The notes: generated by a model from the letters alone, not told the origin. A stretch of DNA of 64,000 nt from Planctomycetota bacterium (GCA_021776795.1 JAJFFC010000028.1:124001-188000), one strand, 5' to 3'; shown: positions 45,851 through 55,268, numbered from the stretch's first letter. Program-made: numbers and translations.

Positions 45851-46720
45851 GCCGGCGTCGTTGCCGAGCTTGCCGGGGAGGAGCTGGAAGTCTGCGGCGG
45901 TGCGGCCGAAGGAGCGACGGTCCAACACCTCCAAGGCTGCGGGGCGCAAAAACTCGAGCACTGGGGCGCCGCCTCCGCCGAAGAGGAATAGGCGAATGTC
46001 CAACAGCAACGCCACTTCAGATAAGGCCTCGCCCAAACAGCGCCCTGCGGTTTGGAACACGGCGCGGGCATCGGCGTTGCCTTGACGCGCTTCTTCAGCA
46101 AGAGCGGCGAGTGGCAGAGACTTGCCCAGCGCCTGCGCGGCCAAGGTTTCCATGGCGCGGGCCGAGGCAATCGCTTCCAGGCAGCCGGTATTGCCACAGC
46201 CACAAGGGCGGCCATGACTGGTGGTCATGTGGCCAAACTCACCGGCCATGCCGCCGATGCCATGGTGCATCGCGCCACCCAGAATCAATCCACCGCCCAC
46301 ACCCGTCCCTAAGGTGACCATGAGGAAGTCCTCGACACCCTGCCCTGCGCCCACCATGGCCTCGCCCCAAGCGGCAGCGTTGCCATCGTTGTCTAGGGCG
46401 ACTGGTCGGCCGAGGCGCTCGGCCAATAACTTTGCCACTGGCTGTTGATTGAGGAAGCTCAGATTCGGCGCTTCGAGCAACACTCCAGCATCGGCATCGG
46501 CCACGCCGGGAACGGCCATGCCAATCGCCTGCAGCGGTGCACTGGCTTCCGCAGCAAGCTCCTGCACAGCCGAAGCCATGGCTTCTAGGCAGGCGTGCAA
46601 CTCATGCGGAGTTTCGACCTGTTTGCGGGCAAGCACTTGCCCATCTTGCACCAAGCCCAACTTGATGGCGGTGCCACCGAGGTCGATGCCACAACAAAGC
46701 CCCGCGGAGGGCGCGTTCAC
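45824..46720 (-). CDS. ROK-family sugar kinase (glucokinase-like)
   Basis: 298 residues starting with GTG at 46720. CGIDLGGTAIKLGLV is the ATP-phosphate motif, DNDGNAAAWGE contains the catalytic Asp, TLGTGVGGGLI is the second phosphate motif, and GHMTTSHGRPCGCGNTGCLE is the ROK zinc site (H plus CxCGxxGCxE). It has no DNA-binding N-terminus, so it is a kinase and not a repressor. It phosphorylates glucose or a related hexose. Its start overlaps the upstream M48 stop by one base, so the two are co-translated. Confidence 0.9.
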   Translation of the reverse strand: MNAPSAGLCCGIDLGGTAIKLGLVQDGQVLARKQVETPHELHACLEAMASAVQELAAEASAPLQAIGMAVPGVADADAGVLLEAPNLSFLNQQPVAKLLAERLGRPVALDNDGNAAAWGEAMVGAGQGVEDFLMVTLGTGVGGGLILGGAMHHGIGGMAGEFGHMTTSHGRPCGCGNTGCLEAIASARAMETLAAQALGKSLPLAALAEEARQGNADARAVFQTAGRCLGEALSEVALLLDIRLFLFGGGGAPVLEFLRPAALEVLDRRSFGRTAADFQLLPGKLGNDAGLIGAAYLA

Positions 46721-47529
46721 TAGCGGCGCAGCGCTCGGCGGTAGAGCTTATTGGCCTCGGGCATCAGGGCGCTCAAGCGCTCGATGCGGGTTTCGCTAGC
46801 AGGGTGGGTGGACAAGAACTCAGGTGGGGCGCCGGCACTCATCGCGCCCATGCGTTCCCACAAACCAATCGCCGACTCTGGGTTGTAGCCCGCGTTGGCG
46901 GCCATCATCAGACCGATTTCATCGGCTTCGGATTCATGATGGCGCGAGAACGGCAGCATGACACCGACGGTAGAGCCCAAACCAAGGCCCGCCATGATGG
47001 TGTTACGTTTTTCCGGTTCCATGTCACTCATGCTGACTTGCGCGCCCATCATGCCGACGGACAACGCCATGCCATGACTCATGCGTTCGGCGCCGTGCCG
47101 CGCAATGGCATGACCAATCTCGTGCCCCATGACCATGGCCAAGCTGTCTTCATCTTGGGTAACGGGAAGCAAGCCGGTGTAGACCGCAGTCTTGCCGCCA
47201 GGCAAAGCCCATGCGTTGACCATTTCATCGTTGTCAATCAGCGTGAACTCCCAAGTAAACTTAGCGGCATCGGAAGTGCTGCCGTAAAGCTCAATCGCGG
47301 AAGCGGCAATGCGCTCGCCGATGCGTTGGATCATGGCGGCATCGGGGCCGGTGGTGATCAGTCGTTCTTCGGCGAGCATTTCGCCGTAAGCTTCGGCGCC
47401 GAGGCTCATTTCCTGGTTGCTCGACATGAAGTTGAGCTGAGAGCGGCCGGTGCCTGGCACGGTGCTACAGGCGACGACGAGGGCGAGCACCGCAAGGGTG
47501 CTCCAAGTGGCAAGGGGATTCCGAATCAT
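46720..47529 (-). CDS. M48-family zinc metalloprotease lipoprotein (LoiP/BepA-like)
   Basis: 269 residues. N-terminal lipoprotein signal VLALVVAC (lipid Cys21). M48 motif HEIGH at 136-140, with the third ligand Glu in HHESEADEIG; the FSRHHESEADEIGLMMAANAGYNP stretch is typical of the periplasmic M48 proteins that act in outer-membrane quality control. The C-terminal STHPASETRIERL motif is also shared by the family. A TACCAT element ends 9 nt before the ATG. The link to the ROK kinase downstream is by overlap only. Confidence 0.92.
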   Translation of the reverse strand: MIRNPLATWSTLAVLALVVACSTVPGTGRSQLNFMSSNQEMSLGAEAYGEMLAEERLITTGPDAAMIQRIGERIAASAIELYGSTSDAAKFTWEFTLIDNDEMVNAWALPGGKTAVYTGLLPVTQDEDSLAMVMGHEIGHAIARHGAERMSHGMALSVGMMGAQVSMSDMEPEKRNTIMAGLGLGSTVGVMLPFSRHHESEADEIGLMMAANAGYNPESAIGLWERMGAMSAGAPPEFLSTHPASETRIERLSALMPEANKLYRRALRR

Positions 47530-47579
47530 GGCAGCACTATGGTAATGGCTGAGCCGCCCGCCGGCACCCCAGACCTGTC

Positions 47580-49118
47580 GTGACCTCTAAGCGCCCAACA
47601 ATCCTCCTTGTCCTTGATGGCTGGGGCCAAGCTCCTGCCACCGACTGGAACGCCATTACGCGCGCTCCGGCGGAGAATTTCCTGTCGTGGATGCAGCAAT
47701 GGCCGCACACCCTGCTTTCGGCCTCGGGCAAAGAGGTCGGTTTGCCGCTTGGTTTGATGGGCAACTCCGAGGTTGGCCACACCAACTTGGGCGCAGGACG
47801 GATTGTGTACCAAACGATTTCGCGGATTGACCAGGCGATTGAGGAAGGGGAATTTGCGCTCAACGGCATGCTCCGTGGCGCAGTGGATCATGCCCTTCAA
47901 TACGGCACCAAGCTCCATTTGTTTGGCCTTCTCGGCGACGGGGGAGTGCACGCCAGCGCCAAGCATTACCGTGCCCTGCTACAGCTCGCCTCCGAAATGG
48001 GCCTGCCCAGCGATCGCGTGCGCTTCCACGCCCTGCTCGACGGCCGCGATACGCCTCCGCGTTCGGCGCTTGGCTTTATGCAGGAATTGGAAGGCATGTT
48101 GCAAACCCATGGCGGGCAGTTGGCTTCAGTATGCGGTCGTTATTTCGGCATGGACCGCGATAACAATGGCGAACGCGTGCAACGCTTTTGGAATGTCATG
48201 GTGCATGGCCAGGCACCCTTCCAAGCGGCGTCGGCGCAAGAGGCCATCGAAGCGGCTTACGAACGTGGCGAGAACGATGAGTTCATCCAGCCCACGGTGA
48301 TTGGTGCAGCGGAAGCAATCAGCGATCAAGACGCAGTGCTCAGCTTCAACTTCCGCGCCGACCGCGTGCGTCAAATCAGCGACGCTTTCTTAGAAGGAGA
48401 TTCCTTCACTGCCTTTGACCGCGGCAGAGTGCCCAAGGTGCACTACACCACCATGACCCAGTACCGCAAACAGTTCTCTTGCGCCGTGGCTTATCCGCCC
48501 GAGCAGTTGCACTCTTTGTTTGGCGAGGTCGTCGCGGCAAGGGGCTTGCGCCAGTTCCGCAGTGCCGAAACCGAGAAGTACGCCCACGTCACCTTCTTCT
48601 TTAACGGAGGGCGTGAGGAAATGTACGAAGGAGAAGAACGCTTGCTGGTGCCGTCGCCCAAGGTCGCCACTTATGACCTCAAGCCGGAAATGTCGGCCTT
48701 TGAGGTGACGGCTGGTGTGCTTGATCGTCTCGAGCGAGGGGAGCATGACTTGTATGTGGTCAACTTCGCCAACAGCGACATGGTCGGCCATACCGGCAGC
48801 CAAGATGCCGCCGAAGCCGCGGTGCGCGCGGTCGACGCCTGCCTCGGCCAAATCGTGAATGCCGCATTGGCCCAAGGCGGCACGGTGGCCATCACTGCCG
48901 ACCACGGCAATGCCGAGCAGATGCGCAATCCCGACACCGGAGAGGTTCATACTGCCCACACCGTGAATCCTGTACCTTTTCTTCTAATTGGGGAAAACTA
49001 CAGAGGAGCCGCCCTTCGTCCGATGGGGGTACTAGCGGATGTTGCGCCCACGCTCCTCCAAGGAATGGGAATTCCTCAACCCAAGGCCATGGACGGGCAT
49101 TCGCTTCTGACTTCCTGA
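47580..49118 (+). CDS. gpmI: 2,3-bisphosphoglycerate-independent phosphoglycerate mutase
   Basis: 512 residues, starting with GTG. GpmI interconverts 3- and 2-phosphoglycerate through a phosphoserine: GNSEVGHTNLGAGR carries catalytic Ser63, LLVLDGWG gives metal-ligand Asp, FHALLDGRDTPP and FNFRADRVRQ belong to the phosphotransferase domain, and ADHGNAEQM supplies the C-terminal metal site. It is divergent from the M48 gene. The length and all metal ligands look normal. Confidence 0.96.
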   Translation: MTSKRPTILLVLDGWGQAPATDWNAITRAPAENFLSWMQQWPHTLLSASGKEVGLPLGLMGNSEVGHTNLGAGRIVYQTISRIDQAIEEGEFALNGMLRGAVDHALQYGTKLHLFGLLGDGGVHASAKHYRALLQLASEMGLPSDRVRFHALLDGRDTPPRSALGFMQELEGMLQTHGGQLASVCGRYFGMDRDNNGERVQRFWNVMVHGQAPFQAASAQEAIEAAYERGENDEFIQPTVIGAAEAISDQDAVLSFNFRADRVRQISDAFLEGDSFTAFDRGRVPKVHYTTMTQYRKQFSCAVAYPPEQLHSLFGEVVAARGLRQFRSAETEKYAHVTFFFNGGREEMYEGEERLLVPSPKVATYDLKPEMSAFEVTAGVLDRLERGEHDLYVVNFANSDMVGHTGSQDAAEAAVRAVDACLGQIVNAALAQGGTVAITADHGNAEQMRNPDTGEVHTAHTVNPVPFLLIGENYRGAALRPMGVLADVAPTLLQGMGIPQPKAMDGHSLLTS

Positions 49119-49132
49119 AGCAAGCCCTGATC

Positions 49133-51028
49133 ATGCGTCCCGCTCAGTTTTTCACCACTCTCTGTCTATTTTTCTCACTGTGCGCCTCGGCCACAGCGCA
49201 GACCACCTTTTTTGTGGACCCCACAGGGGGAAATAATGGCAACCCGGGTTCCGAAGCCAGCCCATTCCGAACCCTGACCTTTGCCTTGACTCAGGCCACG
49301 GCCGGGGACAGCATCAGCCTGGGGGGCGGGAACTACAACGGGGAAACCCTGCCGATTGCGTTGCAGGATCAGGTCGACGTGGCGGCGGTGAGTGGAGAAA
49401 CTCCGGTGTTCGATGGCTCGGGCGCAGCTGCCGTCTTTACTTTGGCTGGAGACATTACCGGCATCACCACTCTTTCTGGGGTCGACATCACCGACTGCAT
49501 CGTGGGTGTTTCCGTCGTGAGCGGCCAATCCAGCACTGGCTTGGTGATTGATTCTTGCAACTTCAGCGCCTTCACCAATTCCGGCATCGGCACCGACGAT
49601 GGATTCGGCATTCGCGTGGTCTTGGATACCGGGAGTATTGCCCAGACTCTGGCGGTCACCTCTTGCACCTTTGCGGGAACTGCGGCGATGGCTGCCATTT
49701 CGATTGAACTCGATGATGACACCACTTTGGCGAGTGGGAATATTAGCGACAACACCTGTTCGGGTGGCGTCGACCGTGGCATTGAATTGCAAGTGCTCGG
49801 GGGTTCGACTGCGAGTGAAGATTTTGAGCTCGCGCGCAACTTCTTCTCCGGCCATGCTGAGGCCGGCTTCTTTCTCCGCGCTGCGGGCATCGGTGGAGGA
49901 CCAGGTGCCGTATCTACCCTGTCGAGCCCCTTGTTTGCGAACCGCATCAACGGTGCAGACGCGGGAGAAACGGGTCTGCGCATAAGTGCGGAGCATGGCT
50001 TGACCAATAGCGAAGGCGCGTTGATCGACAGCATCTGCGAGTTTAATGTCATCGAAGGCAATGACATCAATATTGAGTTAGTGACCGACAACGACGGCAC
50101 CGATCAAGCGCAAATCTTGAGCGACTTCTACGGCAATGTCATTCGCAATGGCGCCCGCAGCGGCGTCGAGATCAATGTCATGCTGCCTAATCCTGCGACC
50201 CCGGACAATGAGCCAAACTTTGGGCCTGGACACACTGACCGTCGCGCTCGCATTAACACCTTTAGTGGGAACGGCACCGACTTCCGCCTAGGCGCTGCGG
50301 TCGACGACAGCATTTTGGTCCAGTTCAATTTCTTCCCTGCTGGCAATGCCACTCAGCTCGGCGGCATCGTCGATGCCAGTAGCGTGATGTCCGAAACTCT
50401 GAGCGGTAGCTTTAGTGGCAGCTTCGCTGCCGACACTGCTGGCAGCATTACCTTGACCGCTGGTAGCGGAAGCGCCTTCGTGGACTACGGGGAAGGTGGC
50501 AACATTGGGCAGATCGCCGTCACCGTTGCCGGCGATGCCCTTGCCCAAGCGGATATCGAGGTTGGCGAGCTCGGGGCAGATTTGCTGTTGCGATTGCCGG
50601 CGCTCACGAGCGGCAGCAAAACCGTAGTGGTGACCAACCCTGGCGGCCAAACCGGCACCTACTCACTGACCGTGTCTGGTGGGGCAAGTGGCGGAGGTGG
50701 AGCCACCAATGCTGCTGAAGGTTGTTTCGTGGCTACCGCAGCCTACGGCGAAGAAGACGCTTTCGAGGTCCTCACCCTGCGTCGCTTCCGTGACCACTAC
50801 CTGCGCCGTAACCCTGCCGGTCGTGAGTTCATCTCGTGGTACTACCGCGAGGGTCCCAAGGGCGCGGATTGGTTGCGCGAACATGACAACGCTCGTCAAG
50901 CGACCCGCGTCGCCCTGATGCCGGTAGCCGTCGCCGCCAATGGCCTCACCACCTGGAACCCGGGCCAACGCTTTGGCGTGGTCATGCTTCTGTTGGGCGC
51001 GTCTTTCGCCCTGCTGCGTCGGCGCTAG
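49133..51028 (+). CDS. Secreted parallel beta-helix protein with CFI-box C-terminus and anchor-like tail
   Basis: 631 residues, signal peptide ending SATAQ. Residues ~25-360 start with FFVDPTGGNNGNPGSEASPF, the usual DUF1565/pectate-lyase-like N-terminal cap, and continue as right-handed beta-helix coils. A beta domain with repeated Ser/Gly runs follows (~385-515). The C-terminal part begins CFVATAAYG, continues VLTLRRFRDHYL and SWYYREGPKGADWL, and matches the CFI-box-CTERM domain. The protein ends with a hydrophobic helix and RRR (FGVVMLLLGASFALLRRR), a sorting/anchor-like tail. Confidence 0.82.
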   Translation: MRPAQFFTTLCLFFSLCASATAQTTFFVDPTGGNNGNPGSEASPFRTLTFALTQATAGDSISLGGGNYNGETLPIALQDQVDVAAVSGETPVFDGSGAAAVFTLAGDITGITTLSGVDITDCIVGVSVVSGQSSTGLVIDSCNFSAFTNSGIGTDDGFGIRVVLDTGSIAQTLAVTSCTFAGTAAMAAISIELDDDTTLASGNISDNTCSGGVDRGIELQVLGGSTASEDFELARNFFSGHAEAGFFLRAAGIGGGPGAVSTLSSPLFANRINGADAGETGLRISAEHGLTNSEGALIDSICEFNVIEGNDINIELVTDNDGTDQAQILSDFYGNVIRNGARSGVEINVMLPNPATPDNEPNFGPGHTDRRARINTFSGNGTDFRLGAAVDDSILVQFNFFPAGNATQLGGIVDASSVMSETLSGSFSGSFAADTAGSITLTAGSGSAFVDYGEGGNIGQIAVTVAGDALAQADIEVGELGADLLLRLPALTSGSKTVVVTNPGGQTGTYSLTVSGGASGGGGATNAAEGCFVATAAYGEEDAFEVLTLRRFRDHYLRRNPAGREFISWYYREGPKGADWLREHDNARQATRVALMPVAVAANGLTTWNPGQRFGVVMLLLGASFALLRRR

Positions 51029-51053
51029 GAATTTCATGGTTGACGTGAAGGCC

Positions 51054-51059
51054 TACACT
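51054..51059 (+). promoter_or_regulatory. -10-like TACACT, 8 nt before start codon
   Basis: TACACT ends 8 nt before the ATG at 51068. Confidence 0.42.
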
Positions 51060-51067
51060 GGCTGGCG

Positions 51068-51931
51068 ATGAGAATTCTCAGCACATGGTTAGGCCTTACT
51101 TTGCTGCTGCTTTCCGGAGCCGCATGTGGCATTCCTCCTCAGGCATCACCGCAAGCATCGGCAGTGCCTGCGCTAAAGGTCATGACCTTCAACATTCGCT
51201 ATGGCACGGCGAAAGATGGCGAGTTTCATTGGCCGGCACGGCGCGCGTTGGTGCTGGAGGTGATTCACCGCGAACAACCCGATGTCCTAGCGATCCAGGA
51301 AGCGCTTGCCTTTCAACTGGAGGAACTCGCGCCGGTTCTTGCCGATTATGAGAAATACGGGCAGCACCGCAACGGTGGTCTGAGCGGTGAATTCTCCGGC
51401 GTGTATGTACGCAAGAACACCGTTGAGGTGGTGGATTCAGGCGAGTTTTGGCTTTCCCCAACTCCGGATGTCATCGGCTCGAAAGGCTGGGATGCGGCTC
51501 TGCCTAGAATGGCGGCCTGGGTGGAGTTGTCCTTGGCGAATGGAGAGCGGATGCGAGTGTATGGCACGCACTTTGATCATCGTGGTCACGAGGCCCGTCT
51601 GAATAGTGCCGCCCTCATGATCGAACATGCCGAAGCCGGCCCGCCGTCGATCATGATGGGGGACTTCAATGCCGAACCGGGATCACAACCGATTGCGGCT
51701 TTTATGGCGGCAGGTTATCGCTCGGCTTTAGAGACCTGTGATCCGAACAATGACCTCGGCACATTCAATGGCTTCCAAACCGCTCAGCCAACGAGGCGGA
51801 TTGACGATGTCTTTTGCTCCCCAGGCCTGCAGCCAATCAGCGCTCAGATTCTCGAGGACTGCGTCGACGGGATTTGGCCTTCGGACCATTTCCCGGTGGT
51901 CGCGACGGTGCAAATCGGCGGCAAGTCCTAG
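51068..51931 (+). CDS. Exported endonuclease/exonuclease/phosphatase (EEP) family protein
   Basis: 287 residues. A lipoprotein-like signal ends SGAACG (lipid Cys possible). The EEP core follows: VMTFNIRYGT, LAIQEALAFQ (metal Glu), GTHFDHRGHEARL, MMGDFNAEPGS and SDHFPVVA. The combination FNIRYG...FDH...SDHFPV resembles secreted phosphodiesterase/sphingomyelinase-like EEP proteins more than the DNA repair enzyme at 24.7 kb. The substrate, such as a phospholipid head group or nucleic acid, is unknown. Confidence 0.87.
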   Translation: MRILSTWLGLTLLLLSGAACGIPPQASPQASAVPALKVMTFNIRYGTAKDGEFHWPARRALVLEVIHREQPDVLAIQEALAFQLEELAPVLADYEKYGQHRNGGLSGEFSGVYVRKNTVEVVDSGEFWLSPTPDVIGSKGWDAALPRMAAWVELSLANGERMRVYGTHFDHRGHEARLNSAALMIEHAEAGPPSIMMGDFNAEPGSQPIAAFMAAGYRSALETCDPNNDLGTFNGFQTAQPTRRIDDVFCSPGLQPISAQILEDCVDGIWPSDHFPVVATVQIGGKS

Positions 51932-51972
51932 ACCGCAGCACCCGTCCGCACAGTGCGGCATCGCGGCAACTG

Positions 51973-51978
51973 TACAAT
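51973..51978 (+). promoter_or_regulatory. -10-like TACAAT, 10 nt before ychF start
   Basis: TACAAT ends 10 nt before the ATG at 51989. The spacing suggests a very short leader. Confidence 0.5.
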
Positions 51979-51988
51979 CCTCGGTTCC

Positions 51989-53080
51989 ATGAGCGTCTCC
52001 TGCGGCATTGTTGGCCTGCCCAATGTGGGCAAATCCACCCTCTTTAGCGCCCTTTCGGCAGCGAAGGCAGAGGTGGGTAACTTCCCCTTTTGCACCATCG
52101 ACCCCAATGTGGCGGTGGTGGAGGTGCCCGATGACCGCTTGGAGTTGATCCACGGTTACATCGAGACCCAGCGCGTGTTGCCGGCCGTGGTCAAGGTGGT
52201 GGATATCGCCGGTCTAGTCAAAGGCGCTTCCGAAGGCGAGGGCATGGGCAACAAGTTCCTCGGCAACATTAAGGAGTGCGACGCCATCATGCAGGTGGTG
52301 CGTTGCTTTGGTGGGCAAAAGGTTCTGCGCGAAGAGCCGGTCGACCCCGTGGGCGACATCGAGGTCATCGAGTTGGAGTTAGCAATGGCTGACCTCGAAA
52401 CCGTGCGCCGCGCGATTGATCGCGTGGCCAAGAAGGCTCGGGCCGGCGACAAAGAATGCCAAATGGAGAAGGAAGCCTTAGAAAAGGCCGCCGCCTTTCT
52501 TGAGCAAGGCACGCAGTTGCGTAGTCAAAGTTGGACTGACCGCGAACGCCAATACTTAAAGCCCCTGTTCTTGATGACCATCAAGCCCATGCTTTACGTC
52601 GCCAATGTTGCCGATGATGATCTCGGCGGCGACAACCAATGGTGCCAGCAGGTTGCGGAATACGCCGCTTCGCATGGTTGCGGTTGGCTGCCGATTTGCG
52701 CCGACCTCGAGTTGGAACTGCGCTCGATGGAAGCCGAGGACCGCACCATGTTCATGGAAGAATTAGGAGTCAGCGAGCTTGGTCTGGGCCGCCTGATTCG
52801 CTCGGTTTACGAGCTATTGGGCCTGCAAACCTACTTTACCGCCGGCGAAAAGGAGGTCCGTGCCTGGACCATTCATCAGGGCGACAAGGCGCCGACCGCC
52901 GCCGGGGTCATCCATACCGACTTCGAAAAGGGCTTCATTCGCGCTGAGGTCTACTCGGTCGGCGATCTCGACGAGCTTCATTCCGAATCGGCCATTCGCG
53001 CCGCAGGGCGTCTGCGTACGGAAGGCCGCGAGTACATGATGCAGGAAGGCGACGTGGTCCACTTCCTGATTGGGAAGTAA
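51989..53080 (+). CDS. ychF: Redox-regulated ATPase YchF
   Basis: 363 residues from the ATG at 51989. The Obg-family G1 motif GLPNVGKS (9-16) with [10 protein letters not shown] and [19 protein letters not shown] identifies YchF/Ola1, which prefers ATP despite a GTPase fold. The C-terminal TGS-like region is recognisable by [17 protein letters not shown] residues ([18 protein letters not shown]) and [16 protein letters not shown]. YchF binds ribosomes and proteasome-like complexes and is repressed in oxidative stress. It is immediately followed by the convergent grxC gene. Confidence 0.96.
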   Translation: MSVSCGIVGLPNVGKSTLFSALSAAKAEVGNFPFCTIDPNVAVVEVPDDRLELIHGYIETQRVLPAVVKVVDIAGLVKGASEGEGMGNKFLGNIKECDAIMQVVRCFGGQKVLREEPVDPVGDIEVIELELAMADLETVRRAIDRVAKKARAGDKECQMEKEALEKAAAFLEQGTQLRSQSWTDRERQYLKPLFLMTIKPMLYVANVADDDLGGDNQWCQQVAEYAASHGCGWLPICADLELELRSMEAEDRTMFMEELGVSELGLGRLIRSVYELLGLQTYFTAGEKEVRAWTIHQGDKAPTAAGVIHTDFEKGFIRAEVYSVGDLDELHSESAIRAAGRLRTEGREYMMQEGDVVHFLIGK

Positions 53081-53101
53081 ACCTTGCGCCTGGATGGCGC
53101 C

Positions 53102-53356
53102 CTAAGCCAGCAGCTTATCCAGCTCTCCAGCGGACTCTAAAGCCGCCAGGTCGTCGAAGCCGCCAATCAGTTTGCCGTCGATAAAGATCTCCGGCACGGT
53201 CATGCGACCCCCGGAACGCTCAATCATTTCGTCGGTACGGCCTGGATCTTTGGTGAGGTTAATTTCCTCCCATTCTTGACCCTTATTATCCAGCAGGCGC
53301 TTGGCCATGGTGCAGTAGGGGCAGGTGTCCTTGGAGTAAATTTCAATCTTTGCCAT
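53102..53356 (-). CDS. grxC: Dithiol glutaredoxin GrxC
   Basis: 84 residues from the ATG at 53356. Active site C12-P-Y-C15 in IYSKDTCPYCTMAKRLL, with the cis-Pro segment MTVPEIFIDGKLIGGFDDL. It reduces disulfides and glutathione mixed disulfides in the cytoplasm. It is divergent from bolA, with 62 nt between the start codons, giving a compact thiol/iron-sulfur neighbourhood. Confidence 0.94.
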   Translation of the reverse strand: MAKIEIYSKDTCPYCTMAKRLLDNKGQEWEEINLTKDPGRTDEMIERSGGRMTVPEIFIDGKLIGGFDDLAALESAGELDKLLA

Positions 53357-53418
53357 GTCAGTGTCTTCGTGGGACAATGCCCATTGTGACAAGTCCTTGC
53401 CGGACTTACCTCAATACC

Positions 53419-53652
53419 ATGGACGCTGATTCCGTAGCCGCCCTCGTCGAGCAAGCTTTGCCCGGCGCCACTTGTACCGTGACCGATCTCACCGGCACCG
53501 CCGACCATTGGGGACTTGATGTCCTGTGGCCTGGCTTCGCCGAGAAGAGCCTGCTTGAGCAGCATAAAACAGTCATGGAAATCATGCGCCCGCACATGTC
53601 CGATGGCACCAATGCCATCCATGCGGTGCAAGTTTCGACACGTACCTCTTAA
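53419..53652 (+). CDS. bolA: BolA-family protein
   Basis: 77 residues from the ATG at 53419. BolA fold with SLLEQHKTVMEIMRP in the central helix-turn and NAIHAVQVSTRT at the C-terminus; the first part is VEQALPGATCTVTDLTGTADHWGLDVLW. BolA proteins bind monothiol glutaredoxins through [2Fe-2S] clusters; the CGFS glutaredoxin gene follows 21 nt downstream, which strongly supports the call. I see no conserved His other than H30 and H50 to assign exactly as cluster ligand. Confidence 0.87.
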   Translation: MDADSVAALVEQALPGATCTVTDLTGTADHWGLDVLWPGFAEKSLLEQHKTVMEIMRPHMSDGTNAIHAVQVSTRTS

Positions 53653-53673
53653 ACACTAGCCACCGCCACTAAG

Positions 53674-54000
53674 ATGGAAATGAAAGATCGCCTCGAGGCA
53701 CTCATCCAAGAGCAGCCCATCCTCCTCTTCACCAAGGGCAACAAGATGTTCCCGCGTTGCGGCTTTTCCAAAGCCGTGATTGAAGTTTTCCAAGAGCTTG
53801 CCGTACCGTTTGAGACGGTCGACATCTTTGAGCATGAAGACATCAAGCCAGCTTTGGTTTCGATTTCGGATTGGCCAACCACGCCACAGATCTTCCTTGG
53901 TGGAGAATTTGTTGGTGGCGGTGACCTCGTCCGTGAGCTGCACGCTCGTGGTGAGTTGCGCGGTATGGTCGACCAAGTGTTGGCCAACGCCGAAGGCTAA
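53674..54000 (+). CDS. grxD: Monothiol CGFS glutaredoxin (Grx4 type)
   Basis: 108 residues. The CGFS motif (Cys29) in FTKGNKMFPRCGFSKAVIEV, then FETVDIFEHEDIKPAL and SDWPTTPQIFLGGEFVGGGD, are all typical. It binds a [2Fe-2S] cluster together with glutathione and passes it on or partners BolA. The gene order bolA-grxD fits a BolA-Grx4 iron-sulfur trafficking pair. Family members usually read PxCGFS, as here. Confidence 0.94.
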   Translation: MEMKDRLEALIQEQPILLFTKGNKMFPRCGFSKAVIEVFQELAVPFETVDIFEHEDIKPALVSISDWPTTPQIFLGGEFVGGGDLVRELHARGELRGMVDQVLANAEG

Positions 54001-54030
54001 CGCTCATTCGCGCCTGCTCTAGCGGCGCGC

Positions 54031-54036
54031 TAGGCT
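54031..54036 (+). promoter_or_regulatory. -10-like TAGGCT, 7 nt before start codon
   Basis: TAGGCT ends 7 nt before the ATG at 54044. It is the same hexamer as before deoA. Confidence 0.45.
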
Positions 54037-54043
54037 TGGGGTC

Positions 54044-55255
54044 ATGCGCTTGCTCGTGACCTACCGTGGGCTGCCTTGGCCGATCAGCGAAGGCTATCAC
54101 TTGCGCATTTTGCACTTGTTTCGCCGCTTGGCCAAGCGGCATGAGGTGCATCTATTAGCCTTGGTGCATGAAGACGAGCAACGCGCTCAGCTTCCGGCCT
54201 TGGAACAAGATGGCTTGTTCGCCTCGATTCGCTTGCGCGAAGTTCCGGGGCGCAATCCACTGGGGCGGCTTCGCACCAACCTCGGTCTGAGCCCGGTGGC
54301 GGATTTCCACGCCGAGTACCCGGGCTTTGCTCGGGCTTTGGCGCAGGAAGTGACGGCCTTGAAGGAAGAGCTCTCGCTCGAAGCGGGCTACATCTTCGAC
54401 CCTTGGGCCGATCTCTGGTACCAAAAGGCAGCCAAAGTTTTGCCCACCCTCCTAGACGTGTGCGATTGCCGCACCTTGTTCTACGAGCGGCGTTTGGAGA
54501 GGGGGGACTTGGGTTTCACAGAGCGTATGCGCACGCGCCAGTTGCGTCGGCGATTCCTCGCCTACGAGCAGACCTGCCTCGATACCTACCCCATGTCCAC
54601 AGTGGTGTCGCCGCATGATCGCGATCGTTTGGTGCAAATGCGGCCGCAAGCCGAGGTCCACATCATTCCTAACGGCGTGGACTTGGAAATGTTCCAGCCG
54701 CTTCCGGATATTCCGGAACAACCGGGCAATCTGATCATGTTCGGCAACATGGATTTTCTGCCCAACGTCGATGCCTCGATTCGCTTGGCTCGAGAAATCT
54801 TGCCGCTGGTGAATAAGCGTCACCCGCAAGCCACGGCCACCATCATTGGCACCAATCCATTGCCGGAAGTGCAAGAGTTAGCGGAGCTTCCTGGCGTGGA
54901 AGTGACAGGCCGCGTCAAAGACCTCAAGCCCTGGATCCAACGATCCAGCATGTTGGTGGCGCCGATGCGCTTTGGCGCGGGCATCAAGAACAAGGTTTTG
55001 GAAAGTATGGCGGTGGAAAAACCGGTGGTGACCAATGCCACTGGTGTTGAGGCCATGCACCCAGAAGTCGCGGCCTTGCTCACGCTTGCCGAAAGCAATG
55101 AAGAGTTTGCGACGGCGGTTTCGGATCTGCTCGACCAGCCTGAGCAGCGCGCAACTCTAGGCAAACAAGGTCGCGAAACCATGGCCCGCCTGCATTCTTG
55201 GGAAGCTGCTGCCGAGGCTTACGAAGCGCTGTTGGAGCGCCTCGCAAGCCAGTAG
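54044..55255 (+). CDS. GT4-type glycosyltransferase (sugar transferase)
   Basis: 403 residues with GT-B fold. N-terminal domain: PWPISEGYHLRILHLFRRL, a donor-type GT4 opening. C-terminal domain: IIPNGVDLEMFQPLP, FGNMDFLPNVDAS, and the sugar-nucleotide loop PMRFGAGIKNKVLESMAVEKPVV with the EX7E-like Glu. The combination resembles the PEP-CTERM/exopolysaccharide-associated TIGR03087 group. It probably adds a sugar to a surface glycan or lipid carrier. No other polysaccharide gene is adjacent. Confidence 0.87.
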   Translation: MRLLVTYRGLPWPISEGYHLRILHLFRRLAKRHEVHLLALVHEDEQRAQLPALEQDGLFASIRLREVPGRNPLGRLRTNLGLSPVADFHAEYPGFARALAQEVTALKEELSLEAGYIFDPWADLWYQKAAKVLPTLLDVCDCRTLFYERRLERGDLGFTERMRTRQLRRRFLAYEQTCLDTYPMSTVVSPHDRDRLVQMRPQAEVHIIPNGVDLEMFQPLPDIPEQPGNLIMFGNMDFLPNVDASIRLAREILPLVNKRHPQATATIIGTNPLPEVQELAELPGVEVTGRVKDLKPWIQRSSMLVAPMRFGAGIKNKVLESMAVEKPVVTNATGVEAMHPEVAALLTLAESNEEFATAVSDLLDQPEQRATLGKQGRETMARLHSWEAAAEAYEALLERLASQ

Positions 55256-55268
55256 GGCGGGAAACGAT

